A DNA stretch of 64,000 nt from Durusdinium trenchii (Eukaryota > Sar > Dinophyceae > Suessiales > Symbiodiniaceae): the NCBI GenBank assembly GCA_963970005.1, contig CAXAMN010025317.1, positions 186,001-250,000 of the forward strand, written 5' to 3'. A program made the position numbers and the translations under genes. A model generated the notes under the pieces. That model saw only the letters and a program-made list of their open reading frames with translations. It ran no database searches and was not told the DNA's origin. Below are positions 46,301 to 57,040 of this stretch, piece after piece (position 1 is the first letter of the stretch; every line of letters starts with the position of its first letter).

Positions 46301-49300
46301 AAGGGCGGCTGGAGTCGTGAGGGTCACTGGGACGTAGAAACTGTTGACGCCGAAGCATGCTACACATGTGAGAAAGACGGTCGTGTGCGTGGGATGTTTC
46401 TTTCAGAAATCTGACAGCCCGCAGAAGTGAGATCACGATCCAATCAGTACCTTTGTTTCTTGTGGGTTTTGGTACAGATAAGGACAGCGTGCAAGTTGTT
46501 TGGACGACTTACTGAAGTTGATCCAATTTGCTAGTTCCAACATGCAGGGTACGTGTACGCATTGCGTTCAAGCCGTTGAACCTTTGACTGTTCCTGTGGG
46601 AATGTGGTGCTGGTAGGATCAATTTAAAGAATAGTGCATGCAGAGGAACAACGATGCGAAAGCTGTTGTGCTGCTACACGTGGTAACTGGCATGCAAGAC
46701 TGCTGCTAGTTATGACATGAACATGTCAAAACACAATCCTAATGACATCTAATGACTAATAATCATCAAATAGTCATTCCACCCCGCCCGTAACTGGAAG
46801 AATGAAGGAACCGGCGAAGACAAAACATTCACAGTTCTAGCAGCACATCTAGTTCCCTTGGGTGTTGATTTCTCGCTCCATCCAGCTGAGGAACTACCAG
46901 AGGCCAAGGACACACCCCAGGTGTGTGGGAAATCCGCCAACGGCTGCCGTTCCTTTGACATGAGAAGAGCTAGCCTTCGCTTTTGAGTCTTCAGAGTCTT
47001 CCCTGGAAATGCCTGTGGGCTGCTCCAAAGGTTCCCTTCCCCCCCAAAAAAAAAGCCTTTCGGCTTCGGTCTCACGACTGGCGGGGCCTTCGCCCTTGCA
47101 GTCCCTTTGCTTCGTCACGGACCGGGGACGGACACGGACGGTCTGTGCTTGGCCGAAAACTCGGCCGGTCTCTGAGGTTTGGCCTTCGACTTGGGGAAGA
47201 GCGACATCAAGACCGTGGCCGTGAAGGACGAAGAGGCCGCTGACCCGGCCGCCGGTGGGACGGGAGCCGTGACGGACGGGAGCTCGGATGGGGACGTAGA
47301 GGAAGGCATTCAGACATCAGGAGCCCTAGAGCTTTGTGGGAATTGGTTGGGAGGCTGTTTTGGGGGCATTCATTGTGGTTCAGTGATGTTCAGTGAGGGT
47401 GTGAGTGGTTTGAGATGCTGTAGTTGCTATTTGCAGGTAAGACATGGTAAGACCAACATATATGACACGTCGGTATATATCACACGTCATGAAACTTATA
47501 AGCTAGTACGTGTCTTGCTTGGCATTTTTGGCCCTCTTGGATCATAAGATGCTGCTTTTCATGCTTTGAGTTTAATTGTTCCATGAGCGTTTCTTGATCT
47601 CCTCGTGCTAGCACAAGTGCTTCACCACTCGGGCTCACCCCATCTCAAAACACGACCAGATCATGCCGATCCCTGGCTGCTGGACCTTCCAAGCATGTCG
47701 AAGCCGGACATTCCAAGCCGCGTCGGCTGCGTAGTTCAATTCACACATAGCACACGTGCCGCACAGCATGGTGCAGCACGCTGGTGCAGCACATGACTTC
47801 GTTCGGGGCGGCGGGTCTCCATCGGGTGCAGCACATGACTTGCACTTCCGCCGGGTCCTTCGGGTCGGTGGGTCCCTAAGTGTGGTCCCTGCAGTGTGGC
47901 GCGGTCCAGAGAGGTGGTCTATTCCAAAGAGACCGAGTGGGATGCCACTCAGCTGAAAGCACCAATGCCCCCCCCACCCCCGTGGTGGGGGATTTGAGGT
48001 GCAGCGGCAGAGGATGGCATATTCTCGTTTGTTTATTTGTTTCTGGCCAGGAGCGTCAACACAGCTGATTGGTTGGGTGTGTTTTTGATGGTTTGTGTGT
48101 TTTCTTCTCTCTTCAGTTGGGAATCGCAGTGAGGTCAACTCTTAACTCTTGAAGGTGCTGTTCCTGAGGTCCCATAAAAAGATGCCCGGGGGGTGGGTCG
48201 GTGGGTTATGGTGGGTTTGCCGCTAGTTATACCTCGCATCGGGAAACCTATGCGTGGGACCAGGAGCTGGTCATGGCCGCATGCGGCTGCATGCGGCTGC
48301 ATGCGGCCGCATGGCCTGCTGAGGTCACGAATCCGGATCCAGATTACCACTTTAAGGCCGTGACCGCTGCCTTGAAGCTCGCCAAGGAGAAGTTGCCGAA
48401 GGTGGGGCGAACTCTCCCCAGAGATGGGGTATCAGGGCGAAGGCATGGGAAGGTGAACCCTCATGTAGATGTCTGAAGATATTGTTCTCCACTTTTGCGA
48501 TTGTTGGATGAAACAGCATCAAAGCAGCCTTCTGGACACAATATAAGCTTCGGGGACCAGCTGCCAAGCGAAGTAACTAACTACAATTAACTTTCAATTG
48601 ACATCCTCACTTCAATGTTGGACTCCAGATCTGCCACACAACACCTCCAGTCCTCCACCGCGCCAGTCCTCTTCCGCACGAGCGCGCGCGCGCCAGGTGG
48701 ATGCCGTGGGCGGCAGTGCCACGGGGACCTTGGGCGCCAACAACGAGGCCACCTGGTGCGACATCTTCCCCAACGTGCCTCCAGCCGTCCCGTGGCCCCA
48801 CACGGTCGGGCCGTGGGAGGGAACATCCCAGCCCGTGGCGGATGGGGAGAATGGTGGTTGAATTGGAGTGGGTGGGGTGGTTGGTTTGGTCCATTTTGGT
48901 TTCAATGGCTGTGCCACACATATGTTTGCAAGATGGGTTCAAAATGTTCAAACTTGCCCACAAAGCCCTAAGCCCTCACATTTGCACAGCCACCCCACAA
49001 ATACACTACCATCCAAATCCGATGATGCCATGGATTCGGGCCCCGAATCCCTCCGCGCCGCTCTCCCAGGTCTACAAGCAGAAGGTGGTGGACATCTTTC
49101 AGCGCATCGCCAAGGACGTCGCTGGCGACGTACCACTGAAGGTCATCAACGACGGCGAGGCACGCCGCGGGTCGCCACGGCCACGCCGTCGTTCGGGCCA
49201 TGCCATCCACTGCCATGATGATTCCAGCGAGTGTGCAGATGTTGTCAATGAAGCTATATTTCCCATTATTTCGCTACACTTGGACCCCCCAAACCTACAT

Positions 49301-52300
49301 AACAGTGTCCTCAATCACCTAACCTGAGAAGGTACTTGGATCCCTAGGGTTTCCTCATGCTGATCCTTGCATCTTTGGTTTTGCCCGCCCAGACGCTCAC
49401 AGGCGCTCATCCCATGCGTCAAGCCACAGCAGCGGCAAACAGCCTTACCAGCTTTTCAGAATCGACCGGCATCACAAACCAGAAGCTTTCTAACCCCCTA
49501 CTCCAGGTACCTCCAGAGGAAGTGGCCTGGAGGAGTCCTCGGGTGCCATCCCATTCAGCTTGGAGGATGTAGAAAGAGGTAACCGTGGAAACTCCACAAG
49601 TTTTGGGCGCTTTAAAGGGTTACCCCTCCCAAACCTTAGCCCATTGGTCCATTCATAGCCCCCTTTTCAAAGAAGTTGACCCGTCAACCGCTGCCAGTCA
49701 GACCCGGACTGCCCGCAGGTGACTGCCTTGGCCGCCGTGCAGAAGTTGGGTGGCAAGGGCCACCTGGTGGCCACCATAGTGACATAGTGGTGATACCATG
49801 TGGTGGTGTGATGAATGCGGTGACATGTTTTTCCGAACATGAATCTCTTCCAGAGTGTCAGTGTCCAAAAAAAAAGGCATCAAGATACACTCTTGGTCAG
49901 ATCTGTCCTCATATGTCTTCATGATCTTCATGTTCTTTCATTGGTTTTTCACTTCGCTTCAGCCACTCCGAGGCAACATCATGGGCATCTCCATGGGCAG
50001 CAGCGAGGGGGGCTGGCTATGCCAATGCCCAAGGCGTGGAGACGTCTCTGTGCCTGTAAGGCCGACCCGAACGAACACCTGGGATTCCAATAGGCACTTC
50101 GTTTGAAGGGTCTTAAGCCAAAGAAACGCATTGCTTGATATATATACTAAGGATTCCCATGGATCATGTTAGACAAAACCGGGTCAACCGTGTTTCAAGT
50201 GGTCTTTGAAGGCTAGGGCCTATATAAACTTTAAGAAATCATCTTCACAAGCACTGGGTGTCTCATGGTGTATCTCCATCTTCACGGTTCAACCGGTGTT
50301 TTGGTTTGGTCTGACCCGATGAGTAGCGGATAGGCAACCTCATGGGATGGATCAATGAGTTGTGCTATGTGAAGCTTGGGCAGCACATGGGCGCTGGGAG
50401 GTTCCGGACGGGTTGGCCAAGTGAGTGGCGTTTTCGGATTTCCGTCCTTAGGTCGGAATGATCCCAGGCCAACCAAACAGATGCTCAAAAGATCTCAACA
50501 GATGACATCCCATGCCATGTCGGCACCAGCCAGCCCAGATGTCCTTTTCATCTGTCCTCCTTGAGGAATATTGTCCCACGCACCACGTCTTCTTGGGGGG
50601 GTCCCGACTCTCGACATCCCAGGAAGCTGGACATGAACCCAGAGGCGCCCACGGATCCATGGACCAAGGGCGCCCACACCGGGATGAGCCACATGTACTT
50701 GGGCCAGCGTGGCGCCACCAAGCTCGCAGCCAAAGCGGGCGTCAAGGTGCCGGCCAACTACGCGCCTCGCTCGGCAGCGGAGGGAGATTCTCGATGCGCG
50801 CGCGGATCAAGGTGCCAACTTGGAGGCTATTTGTAATGATTTGGATTGTTGGGGGCCGACTTGGCCAGAGACTCAATGCAACATATAACGGAGGCACAAA
50901 CTGCAGCTTGACGTGAAGGTGATTGAAAGTTCTAATTCTAGTTCCTTTAGCCAATCATTTTCCGGGGATTTCCGGGGTAATTATGGAATAAAGACGAGTC
51001 AACGTGTATTTGACAAGAATCTGTATACGCATCAAAAGAGCAGAGCGCTCTCTTTTAAACATGGTGCGAGTGGACCTCCAAATCCGTAGCTTGCCTAACT
51101 TGTGCAATGTAAAGGTATGCGGACGAGAACCTTCACGGGAGAGTTCCACATCCGCCGGTCGTTAACTCTCCCCGCCCGGTCGCGAAGCAGTCGAAGCCGA
51201 AGCCAAAGTTCTTTTTCATTGCACCAGGTGTCACAGATGGCATTTCTACTCTTGGTTGATTCATGGAGGGGATACCCCGAAGTGTACAACCAAAGTCAAT
51301 CAATATAGGCCAATGGTGGCACATTCTGGCACTGGTTCTGTCTCGATTCCCAAGACATTTCTGGGTAAGGTGTATCCTCACCCAGAGATGTGCACCATCA
51401 AGCACGAGAACCATGCGCAGTGCTTGAAACTCATCCAGAAGGCCATGGAGGATCCAGCAGTCCGTCCCCAGGCAGTGGTGGGTGGGGAAAAGAAGGTTGC
51501 AAACAGAACAAATGCTTCGCTGGGTCAAATCTGACAGAGTGGGTTGAAGTGGATGGCTGTTCACTTTGATCTCAGCGCATGGAAGTGGCTTGGTGGTGAG
51601 TACAAATCCTGTGCTCAGACCGGACTTTCCTCCTCAAAGGCTTTGATCAGGGCTAACCAGCAAGCGTCGATTTCATCGCCATCCGATCTTTTTCTCTTGG
51701 CATTCTGAGACTGATCGCCAGTGGCCCCACTCCAGGTTGGTCCCAAACCCTTCGTTTTGGTGGTTGGTCCATCTCCACCGAAGCTCCACGGGGTCCGAGC
51801 AGGTGGAGCAGCTCTACGTGACCATGGGTGTGTACTTGGGCTATGCGTTGGCCCAGCCGCTTGGTGAGGATTCCTTTGCGTTCGGACGCAGACGCTAAGA
51901 GCCAAGAGCCACCGAGCGGTCTGGGAACGGTTTGGAGGATCAATGGCGAGGATAGCCTAGCCTCCGGCTGCGTTTGGGGTAGATCCACTATAATACTATA
52001 ATTTGATATACACATGCCCACCTGGCTTCCTTTGCCAGGCGGCATAGCTCCCAAAGATGGATCGCCGTTTCCCAGGACCCGTGGCCCATGGTGGTGAATG
52101 GAGACCCCCAATCACCTGGAAGATCCTCCAAGCAAAACGAGGATTCTTAGACCGGTACATGCTTTTGCGGAAGGATCTGTTCCAGCGCGGAGTTTGTTGG
52201 GGTCTTTGGTCGCTCTTGGGGCCCTCAAGGTACTGTGAGTTCTATTCCATTGACCATGTGATGATCCTGGGGCGCGTCAGCAAAGGCGCAGGAGGCACTC

Positions 52301-53163
52301 GGGAGAAGCAGAGTTGCCATTGTTGTGGAGCTCTCTCAAGGGCAGCGCGCTTCAGCCCAGTTGCTGTTGAAGAAGCCAAGTAGATCATAGCCATGGCTTT
52401 AATGTTTACTATCCCTACTAAATTCTACAAAATAATGTGGTTCTGAACAACAGGTATTCTTTTAAATCCTGCATCCCCTGGCAGAGCTGCTCATCATGCG
52501 ACCAGGCGACATCATGCTCAACACTGCCAAGAAGGCACCGTCTTCCGCTCGCTTGGGTGTCCATGAGTGTACTTCTAAAATCCTTTGGAGGGGTGCCATG
52601 GACACTCTGGGTTGGTGTTACACAATGTTACACAGTGAAGAGTGTCCATGGCTATCAACATGGCTTATTCAGGGCCCCGTACTTCCCCTTCAGTATGGAA
52701 ACTATCAACATCGCCTTCATGAGCTCCATCGACCCTCCAAATGCCGCATGGTACATGCTGCTTTAGATCGACATGCCTTGTGCTTTAGCCACGCCCAGGG
52801 GGTTGTCTCGAATTCTCAAGAGTTGCCGGCCGTCCAAGGGAAGAAGTTCAGACTGCCTTTGCCCAAGACAGTTTGGACAACTACTAGTAACTCTTAGTAG
52901 CTCCTGGCCTCACTACTAGTAGCAAGAAGCTACTAGGTTGGAGGCCATCGCTTCTAGGTGACACTTGGACTGTTTTATACTGTCTTTACACGAAGTGGGA
53001 TCCCAGCCCGGCGGCCCCACGGCAAAGCGCCCTGCGCCCACGGCTCCAGGTGCTTGAAACCGAGTTCCCGGAGTATGCCTCCATGCAATTCCACACGGCC
53101 GACGACCACTTCAAGGCCGTTGGCCAGTGCATCGCCGCCGCCGCGCTGCCCACGCTCCCGTGA
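43243..53163 (+). CDS. ASKHA-fold sugar-kinase-like protein, 20 exons, complete to the stop
   Basis: This gene-level entry joins the 20 exons listed below, which link in phase to about 476 codons. Seen: an N-terminal module (LDPNFSPVILAKR, LPVFPEGHEDIDASIYLAG, WQRSAKSLLLCGPAKICEAL); then the phosphate-1 loop AFDLGKSDIKTVAVKD (residue about 150); a strand VDAVGGSATG; a phosphate-2/metal region VINDGEVTALA (about 264); an adenosine-type glycine loop NIMGISMGSSEG (about 280); then LYVTMGVYLGYALA, HVMILGRVSKGAGGDIML, and the end FKAVGQCIAAAALP. Known: this order resembles bacterial proteins I recall being annotated as ROK-type or hypothetical ASKHA proteins with the same N-terminal extension. Inferred: an ATP-dependent sugar or small-molecule kinase; the substrate is unknown. 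Odd: GC and GA donors predominate, and one G-run indel disrupts exon 13. The start codon is not located; exons at 42746 and 42909 may precede it. Confidence 0.75.
43498..43530 (+). CDS. Kinase-like gene, exon 2 (33 bp)
   Basis: YLKAVAQASG between GTCCAG|G and GGTGC|GTGGGA. The frame stays open beyond the donor but the family pattern does not. Confidence 0.65.
44339..44384 (+). CDS. Kinase-like gene, exon 3
   Basis: MAPNVFLCFVLETGD between ATGGCAG|C and GGCGAC|GTCGCG. It is followed by an unusually short 61-nt intron. Confidence 0.65.
44446..44521 (+). CDS. Kinase-like gene, exon 4
   Basis: DGCARYKLPVFPEGHEDIDA, SIYLA. GA donor GGCAG|GAACGC. Confidence 0.7.
45266..45354 (+). CDS. Kinase-like gene, exon 5
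   Basis: VLIQEMIWQRSAKSLLLCGP, AKICEALAK between GCGCAG|GA and a GA donor (GCCAAG|GAGCCC). The open frame continues (EPSELSEVSS), so the 3' border is inferred from phase. Confidence 0.65.
46159..46291 (+). CDS. Kinase-like gene, exon 6
   Basis: DFSVDGKYSFEVTSMPNVCG, TPDSPFEVKIVSEAVAGSHP, HAWD between TCGCAG|GAC and GGACA|GTGACG. The spare A is completed to Ser by exon 7. Confidence 0.65.
47177..47235 (+). CDS. Kinase-like gene, exon 7: phosphate-1 loop
   Basis: LAFDLGKSDIKTVAVKDEE. The acceptor CTCTGAG directly follows an in-frame TGA. GC donor GAAGAG|GCCGCT. The DLG.SD..... segment is the nucleotide-phosphate-binding signature. Confidence 0.8.
47914..47943 (+). CDS. Kinase-like gene, exon 8 (30-bp microexon)
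   Basis: VVYSKETEWD between CAGAGAG|GTG and a GC donor (TGGGAT|GCCACT). It supplies the beta strand after the phosphate-1 loop. Confidence 0.75.
48324..48401 (+). CDS. Kinase-like gene, exon 9
   Basis: VTNPDPDYHFKAVTAALKLA, KEKLPK between GCTGAG|GTC and CCGAAG|GTGGGG. Confidence 0.8.
48697..48786 (+). CDS. Kinase-like gene, exon 10
   Basis: VDAVGGSATGTLGANNEATW, CDIFPNVPPA between CGCCAG|GTG and CCAGCC|GTCCCG. VDAVGGSATG is the glycine-rich strand-turn of the fold. Confidence 0.8.
49070..49159 (+). CDS. Kinase-like gene, exon 11: phosphate-2 region
   Basis: VYKQKVVDIFQRIAKDVAGD, VPLKVINDGE between CTCCCAG|GTC and a GC donor (GGCGAG|GCACGC). The NDG acidic residue is the expected metal/phosphate contact. 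Confidence 0.8.
49719..49749 (+). CDS. Kinase-like gene, exon 12 (31-bp microexon)
   Basis: VTALAAVQKL plus one base, between CCGCAG|GTG and TTGG|GTGGCA. Confidence 0.75.
49973..50033 (+). CDS. Kinase-like gene, exon 13, with one extra G
   Basis: NIMGISMGSSEG then, one frame over, GYANAQ. The shift sits in GGGGGG at 50007-50012; five G would keep frame and give the family-like GSSEGAGY. GC donor CCAAG|GCGTGG. Acceptor CTCCGAG|GCAACA. Confidence 0.7.
50334..50370 (+). CDS. Kinase-like gene, exon 14 (37 bp)
   Basis: NLMGWINELCY between GGATAG|GC and a GA donor (CTATGT|GAAGCT). Confidence 0.75.
50623..50783 (+). CDS. Kinase-like gene, exon 15
   Basis: KLDMNPEAPTDPWTKGAHTG, MSHMYLGQRGATKLAAKAGV, KVPANYAPRSAAE between TCCCAG|G and a GA donor (GGAGG|GAGATT). 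Confidence 0.75.
51386..51471 (+). CDS. Kinase-like gene, exon 16
   Basis: MCTIKHENHAQCLKLIQKAM, EDPAVRPQ. The donor is either GC (CCCAG|GCAGTG) or GT one codon later (GGCA|GTGGTG); both keep frame. Confidence 0.7.
51803..51855 (+). CDS. Kinase-like gene, exon 17
   Basis: VEQLYVTMGVYLGYALA between GAGCAG|GTG and a GC donor (GCCCA|GCCGCT). The nearby CTTG|GTGAGG looks like a better donor but would break the phase. Confidence 0.75.
52230..52294 (+). CDS. Kinase-like gene, exon 18
   Basis: YCEFYSIDHVMILGRVSKGA then G, between CTCAAG|G and a GC donor (CAGGAG|GCACTC). LGRVSKG is the C-terminal adenosine-side loop. Confidence 0.8.
52506..52534 (+). CDS. Kinase-like gene, exon 19 (29-bp microexon)
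   Basis: DIMLNTAKK between GACCAG|GC and a GC donor (AAGAAG|GCACCG). It completes GAGGDIML across the splice. Confidence 0.8.
52596..52651. repeat. Hairpin with 13-bp perfect arms
   Basis: CCATGGACACTCT and AGAGTGTCCATGG enclose 30 nt containing two TGTTACACA units. It lies in the last intron of the kinase-like gene. Confidence 0.75.
53050..53163 (+). CDS. Kinase-like gene, exon 20 with stop
   Basis: VLETEFPEYASMQFHTADDH, FKAVGQCIAAAALPTLP, stop TGA at 53161. Acceptor GCTCCAG|GTG. Confidence 0.85.
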   Translation: MLETEFPEYASMQFHTADDHFKAVGQCIAAAALPTLP

Positions 53164-53492
53164 CCGGGGCGAGCAGCGCAGGCTGGGGTGGGGCGCTCGG
53201 GTGATGCGAAGGGCCAAAATGATTCGTGCTTTCCTGCACGGATGCCAAACAAATCCTTATAGATTTATACATATTTATACTATATCAGTGAATGTGTTAG
53301 CAGCACACAAAGACAATGGGCTTTGAGAGTAATAGTGGATGCCACGACTGCCGAGACACTAAAGCAAACTAATCCATGCAAGACATGTGGAGTCGTGGTG
53401 CGCTCACTCCTGTCCAAAAGCTTCAGGTATAAAATATATAATATATAACTCATTATACTGTTTGTCACCGCTTTCTGACTTTCTGATGCAGT

Positions 53493-53658
53493 GTCCTCTT
53501 GGCGCGCTCCCCCACCATCGGCTATCCGTCTGCGGATATATTCCCTGTATGACGGTCGACCTTCTGGCGCTTGGCAGGCGAACTGGGGTCATTTGGAAGC
53601 ATCCGGGTCGACTGTCGCTTTTGACGGATGCGCGGATGGCCCTGAGCGTTTTGTAGAA
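53493..53658 (+). CDS. Candidate terminal exon, unknown
   Basis: After GATGCAG|TG a frame with no internal ATG reads SSWRAPPPSAIRLRIYSLYD, GRPSGAWQANWGHLEASGST, VAFDGCADGPERFVER and stop. The composition is convincing but I recognise no family. Confidence 0.45.
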
Positions 53659-53806
53659 CGCTGAGCTGTGATCCCACGGCAAAGGGCCGGCCAGATAAGG
53701 AAGAAATCGCTATATGTGGCTGAACGGCCCGGTCAAGGGCCTCCATCATTCTCCAAGCTAAGCGCGAGCACTATGGAACCACAAGCTGTCAGGGACCTAG
53801 TTTAAA

Positions 53807-54309
53807 TTGACGGTGATTCTGCTCAGCACATTGGATCTTGGTGCAGCGTTCTCAAGCATAGGTTCTTGGACTATACAGTATAGATTTCTGGCAGCCACTG
53901 AGCTGCAGACCACTAGGGTGGATCGATTTGTCAACTTCGGCGAGAAGTGCCAAAGACTAGCCTGGAGAAGGGTGCAAAAGAAGCTAACTGTGCCGCGCCC
54001 TTTCTTAAATCATGTTGTATTGTACCAATCTGTATCAATGAGAAAGCGGAACAGTCCCAGAGTCTGCTGGGACCAACACCTGGTCGAAAGTTCATCCTCC
54101 AACAAGCCTTCTTCGTCCCCAGAGTGCGGTTGTGGCAAAGAATGGGGTTCTTCCTGCAAAAACTGGAGGAAGTTTCCTACAACAACCTAAAACTAAGGAT
54201 CTCCAATTGCAAGGTTGCAAGTCTGATGTTGTTTGGCAGTTTTGAGCTGGAAATGTGCCATTGCTTTCCCCCTAGTCTTGTGGGTGAGTTTGCACAGCTT
54301 GCCTCATGA
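53807..54309 (+). other. Overlapping open frames, unresolved
   Basis: Two + strand frames of about 120-127 codons overlap here (one with LDLGAAFSSIGSWTIQYRFL, one with GFFLQKLEEVSYNNLKLRIS). Neither shows splice-bounded coding signal or a known motif. Confidence 0.3.
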
Positions 54310-56164
54310 CCCTGCAGGTGGCTCCGGCTGCACTGTTGATCTTGCTCTATCTACTGCACCTCGACCAGTTGAACAGATTCATATCTATAGCTAGGCGGTC
54401 AGGGATCTCCTTGTAGCACAGCCATATGGATATCCGTGGTTTCGGTTTGCTCCCTCCGGCTCTCTCCATACAATCTAAAAGATGCCCCGTAAAACAGTAC
54501 TGTAACGCAGAATGCAGTCAATGACTAAGTGTGCAAATCGAAGGCCAACAAATAGGCCCAAACCTGTGGGTCCATGGCATTTGTAGTGCTTCTTAGCTTG
54601 CGTGTCACCTGCCACATACGCATGAGGGCCACATCCACATGTTTCAGAACCGTTTGAAGATAACGAAGTGTCTCACAACATCCCCATCCCTCAGAAATCG
54701 ATGTCCAGGCATCAACATTATGAATATGATTGCCCAGACACATGTTTGGCAACGTTGGTGATTGCCCAGGCTGATTGTCCAAGCCATGGACCACAGGTAT
54801 GCCATTCAAGCTAGCTATGTGCTGTTTTATACGACACCTCTTCAACCTCGAACCGCGCGGCGGTTCGCTCCTTCCATCCCACGAGTTCTCGACGTTTGGA
54901 TGGAGCGGTGGAACCCGCACCGGCGCCAAGAATCGGATTCAGACAAGCCATGAGACTGGGCGATGTAGCTGACAGTCATTGACAATCCATGATGACCACC
55001 CCAACCATGGCAAAAACAAGCAAAATCTGGTCGGTTTTTGGGCACCCATTGCTTGGCACCATGTGACCTGTTTATCCCGCAAGACTTGTGTGGAACCAAG
55101 GCCAGGACTGGAGGTGGCATGCTTCCGTGAGGTGAGGGGGAAATGACCGCCATTCGTTGTTGTTGTTGTTTCATGTGTTCATGTGCTTGTTTTCTTCACA
55201 TCGCGATTGGTTTTTTTTTGCGTGGTGCGCCATGCTCCGAAGGAAGTGCGCGGCTTCTTCATGTTGGTTTTGCTGTAGTTATTGCAAGGATTGTGCGGGG
55301 TAGCGACTGAGGGAGAGGCGGAGGCATGTTGACCGTGGCCCATTGAGCCCTCAACTCTAAGCCTCGGAACATTGAGCCCATCCAAGAGTATGTAAAACTT
55401 TGGATGGCAAAGAGGGGTTGAAAGATGTTGAAGGGTCTACAGTTTCATGTTGATTTTCATGCCAAGCAGCCACGTCCTTGCTTCGACCAGGGGGCCCGAG
55501 CGGGAAGCCGAAGCACTGGCCGGCCCTCGATGCTGGAGAGTGAGGCGTGGCGTTTGTTGGTGGCAAGAGTGCCGTAGACACTGGTGAATTTGAATCGATG
55601 CTGGTGGCATTGAACCTGCTTGAGTGTAGTAGGATTGTGATTTGGAGAGGCAACTCCTTCAGGCATCAAAGAGGGTCATCGCGATTGATCTTCAAGTCTG
55701 CTTGTGCTCGAAGCAGCGCCGCAACCTGGGGTTGAACTTGAAAACACACCCTCAAAATCAGTTTGTGACGGTGCTGATACTGTGTTGTCGTGGACAAGTC
55801 AACTAAAACACTTAAGCACACACTCAAGTTACCACCCACCCACCCACCCACCCACCCGATTGCCGCCGCCACCACCACCACCACCACAACGCTAATGCAT
55901 GCTACGACTCACGTTGGCGCAGGTGAGCGCACTTCAAGCGACCTTCTCCATGCGCTGGAGCGTCTCTTCTGCTCGACCGCTGGTGGCCGAAGCTTAGGAA
56001 AAGACGCCATTTGACCTGGGAGTCTGGTACAGGAGTCATATCGAAAGGTCCTTCACTGGCCTTCTTATGACGAACATGCATTAAGAATGGCCACTGGTTA
56101 CCAGGAACAGAGATGAGAGATGATGAGAGCATATGAGAGCATTTAATAGCCGGCTTGTTGAAGA

Positions 56165-56203
56165 CGAGAGAGAGAGAGAGAGAGAGACAGAGAGAGAGAG
56201 AGA
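56165..56203. repeat. GA microsatellite
   Basis: GA dinucleotide repeats with one CA interruption. Confidence 0.85.
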
Positions 56204-56523
56204 TCCGTCTTCTTGGGCTAAGGATCTCATGGTTGGTAGCGCAACCTGCTGTGCTTCCCCCCCTGGTCATTTCAGAAGCGACAAGGTCGCATGAATGTAA
56301 CCACAATGTGAATCCCAAACTGCTCCAGATACAACAAAGTAGTTACAGCTCCATGTAGTGAAAATGAGCGCACATGACAGGACAAGTCACGAGTCCAATG
56401 TTTTGGTTGGAATGCAAGTGTCCTCTTTGGGTTTTGCTCCTGTTGATTCAACAGGGTGCCCGAGTCCTGGATTCTTCATGGACACCATCTTCCAGCTAAC
56501 ATGTTCGGGGTCAAGCCAATTCC

Positions 56524-56595
56524 AGTGGATCCAGTTACCACTAGTGTTACCACTATATATATATATATGTTGTAACCAGTGGTTCCAAAGACAAA
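56524..56595. repeat. Repeat family E, partial copy
   Basis: GGATCCAGTTACCAC...CCACTATATATA...AACCAGTGGTTCCAAAGAC, shared with 57218-57324. Confidence 0.7.
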
Positions 56596-56983
56596 ATCCG
56601 TTTAGACCTAAAGGCACTGGCTACTCGGATGAAGGCAATCCTTTGAATATTTTGTTGTTTAATGATTTAATGATGTTTTTCTTTAAATAGTCCTGTGCTA
56701 GAGTCCTCATGATCGCGAGTTTCCGTCGCCGAATGTAGCAAGAAGCCTGACCTTCGCTGTCGGGCTGGGTTTCCAGTGTGGAGCTGAAGCAGGGGCGGGG
56801 TCAAATGCATGAATTGGACTGAACTGGATGTTTGAAAGGGGAGGGTCAAAACATTGCTTCAAGAACAACATGCGGAGCAGAGGAGGAACTGAACATCCCT
56901 TTCAACTTCAGCTTATATACCATATTATTCCTAAATTATTCGAATTATTGTTCCTTTCGGCTGTTACGCCCATTGATTTGCAG

Positions 56984-57040
56984 AGGATGGCAGATGGGGC
57001 AACTCCAGGGCAACTCCGTGCCCGTGTCAGGGCACAATGA
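56984..57040 (+). CDS. Terminal exon
   Basis: A clear acceptor (TTGATTTGCAG|AGG) then RMADGATPGQLRARVRAQ and stop. Short basic C-terminus; gene unknown. Confidence 0.45.
   Translation, partial: RMADGATPGQLRARVRAQ

Noticed and set aside
49357-49582. Coding-looking frame (MRQATAAANSLTSFSESTGI) ending at CTCCAG|GTACCT
   Set aside because: Flanking exons 49159 and 49719 join directly in the conserved motif INDGE-VTALA, leaving no place for it. It shows that open, tidy frames here are not always exons.
51856-51870. CTTG|GTGAGG as the donor of exon 17
   Set aside because: Better consensus, but it breaks phase and adds residues between YALA and YCEFY; the GC donor at 51856 fits.
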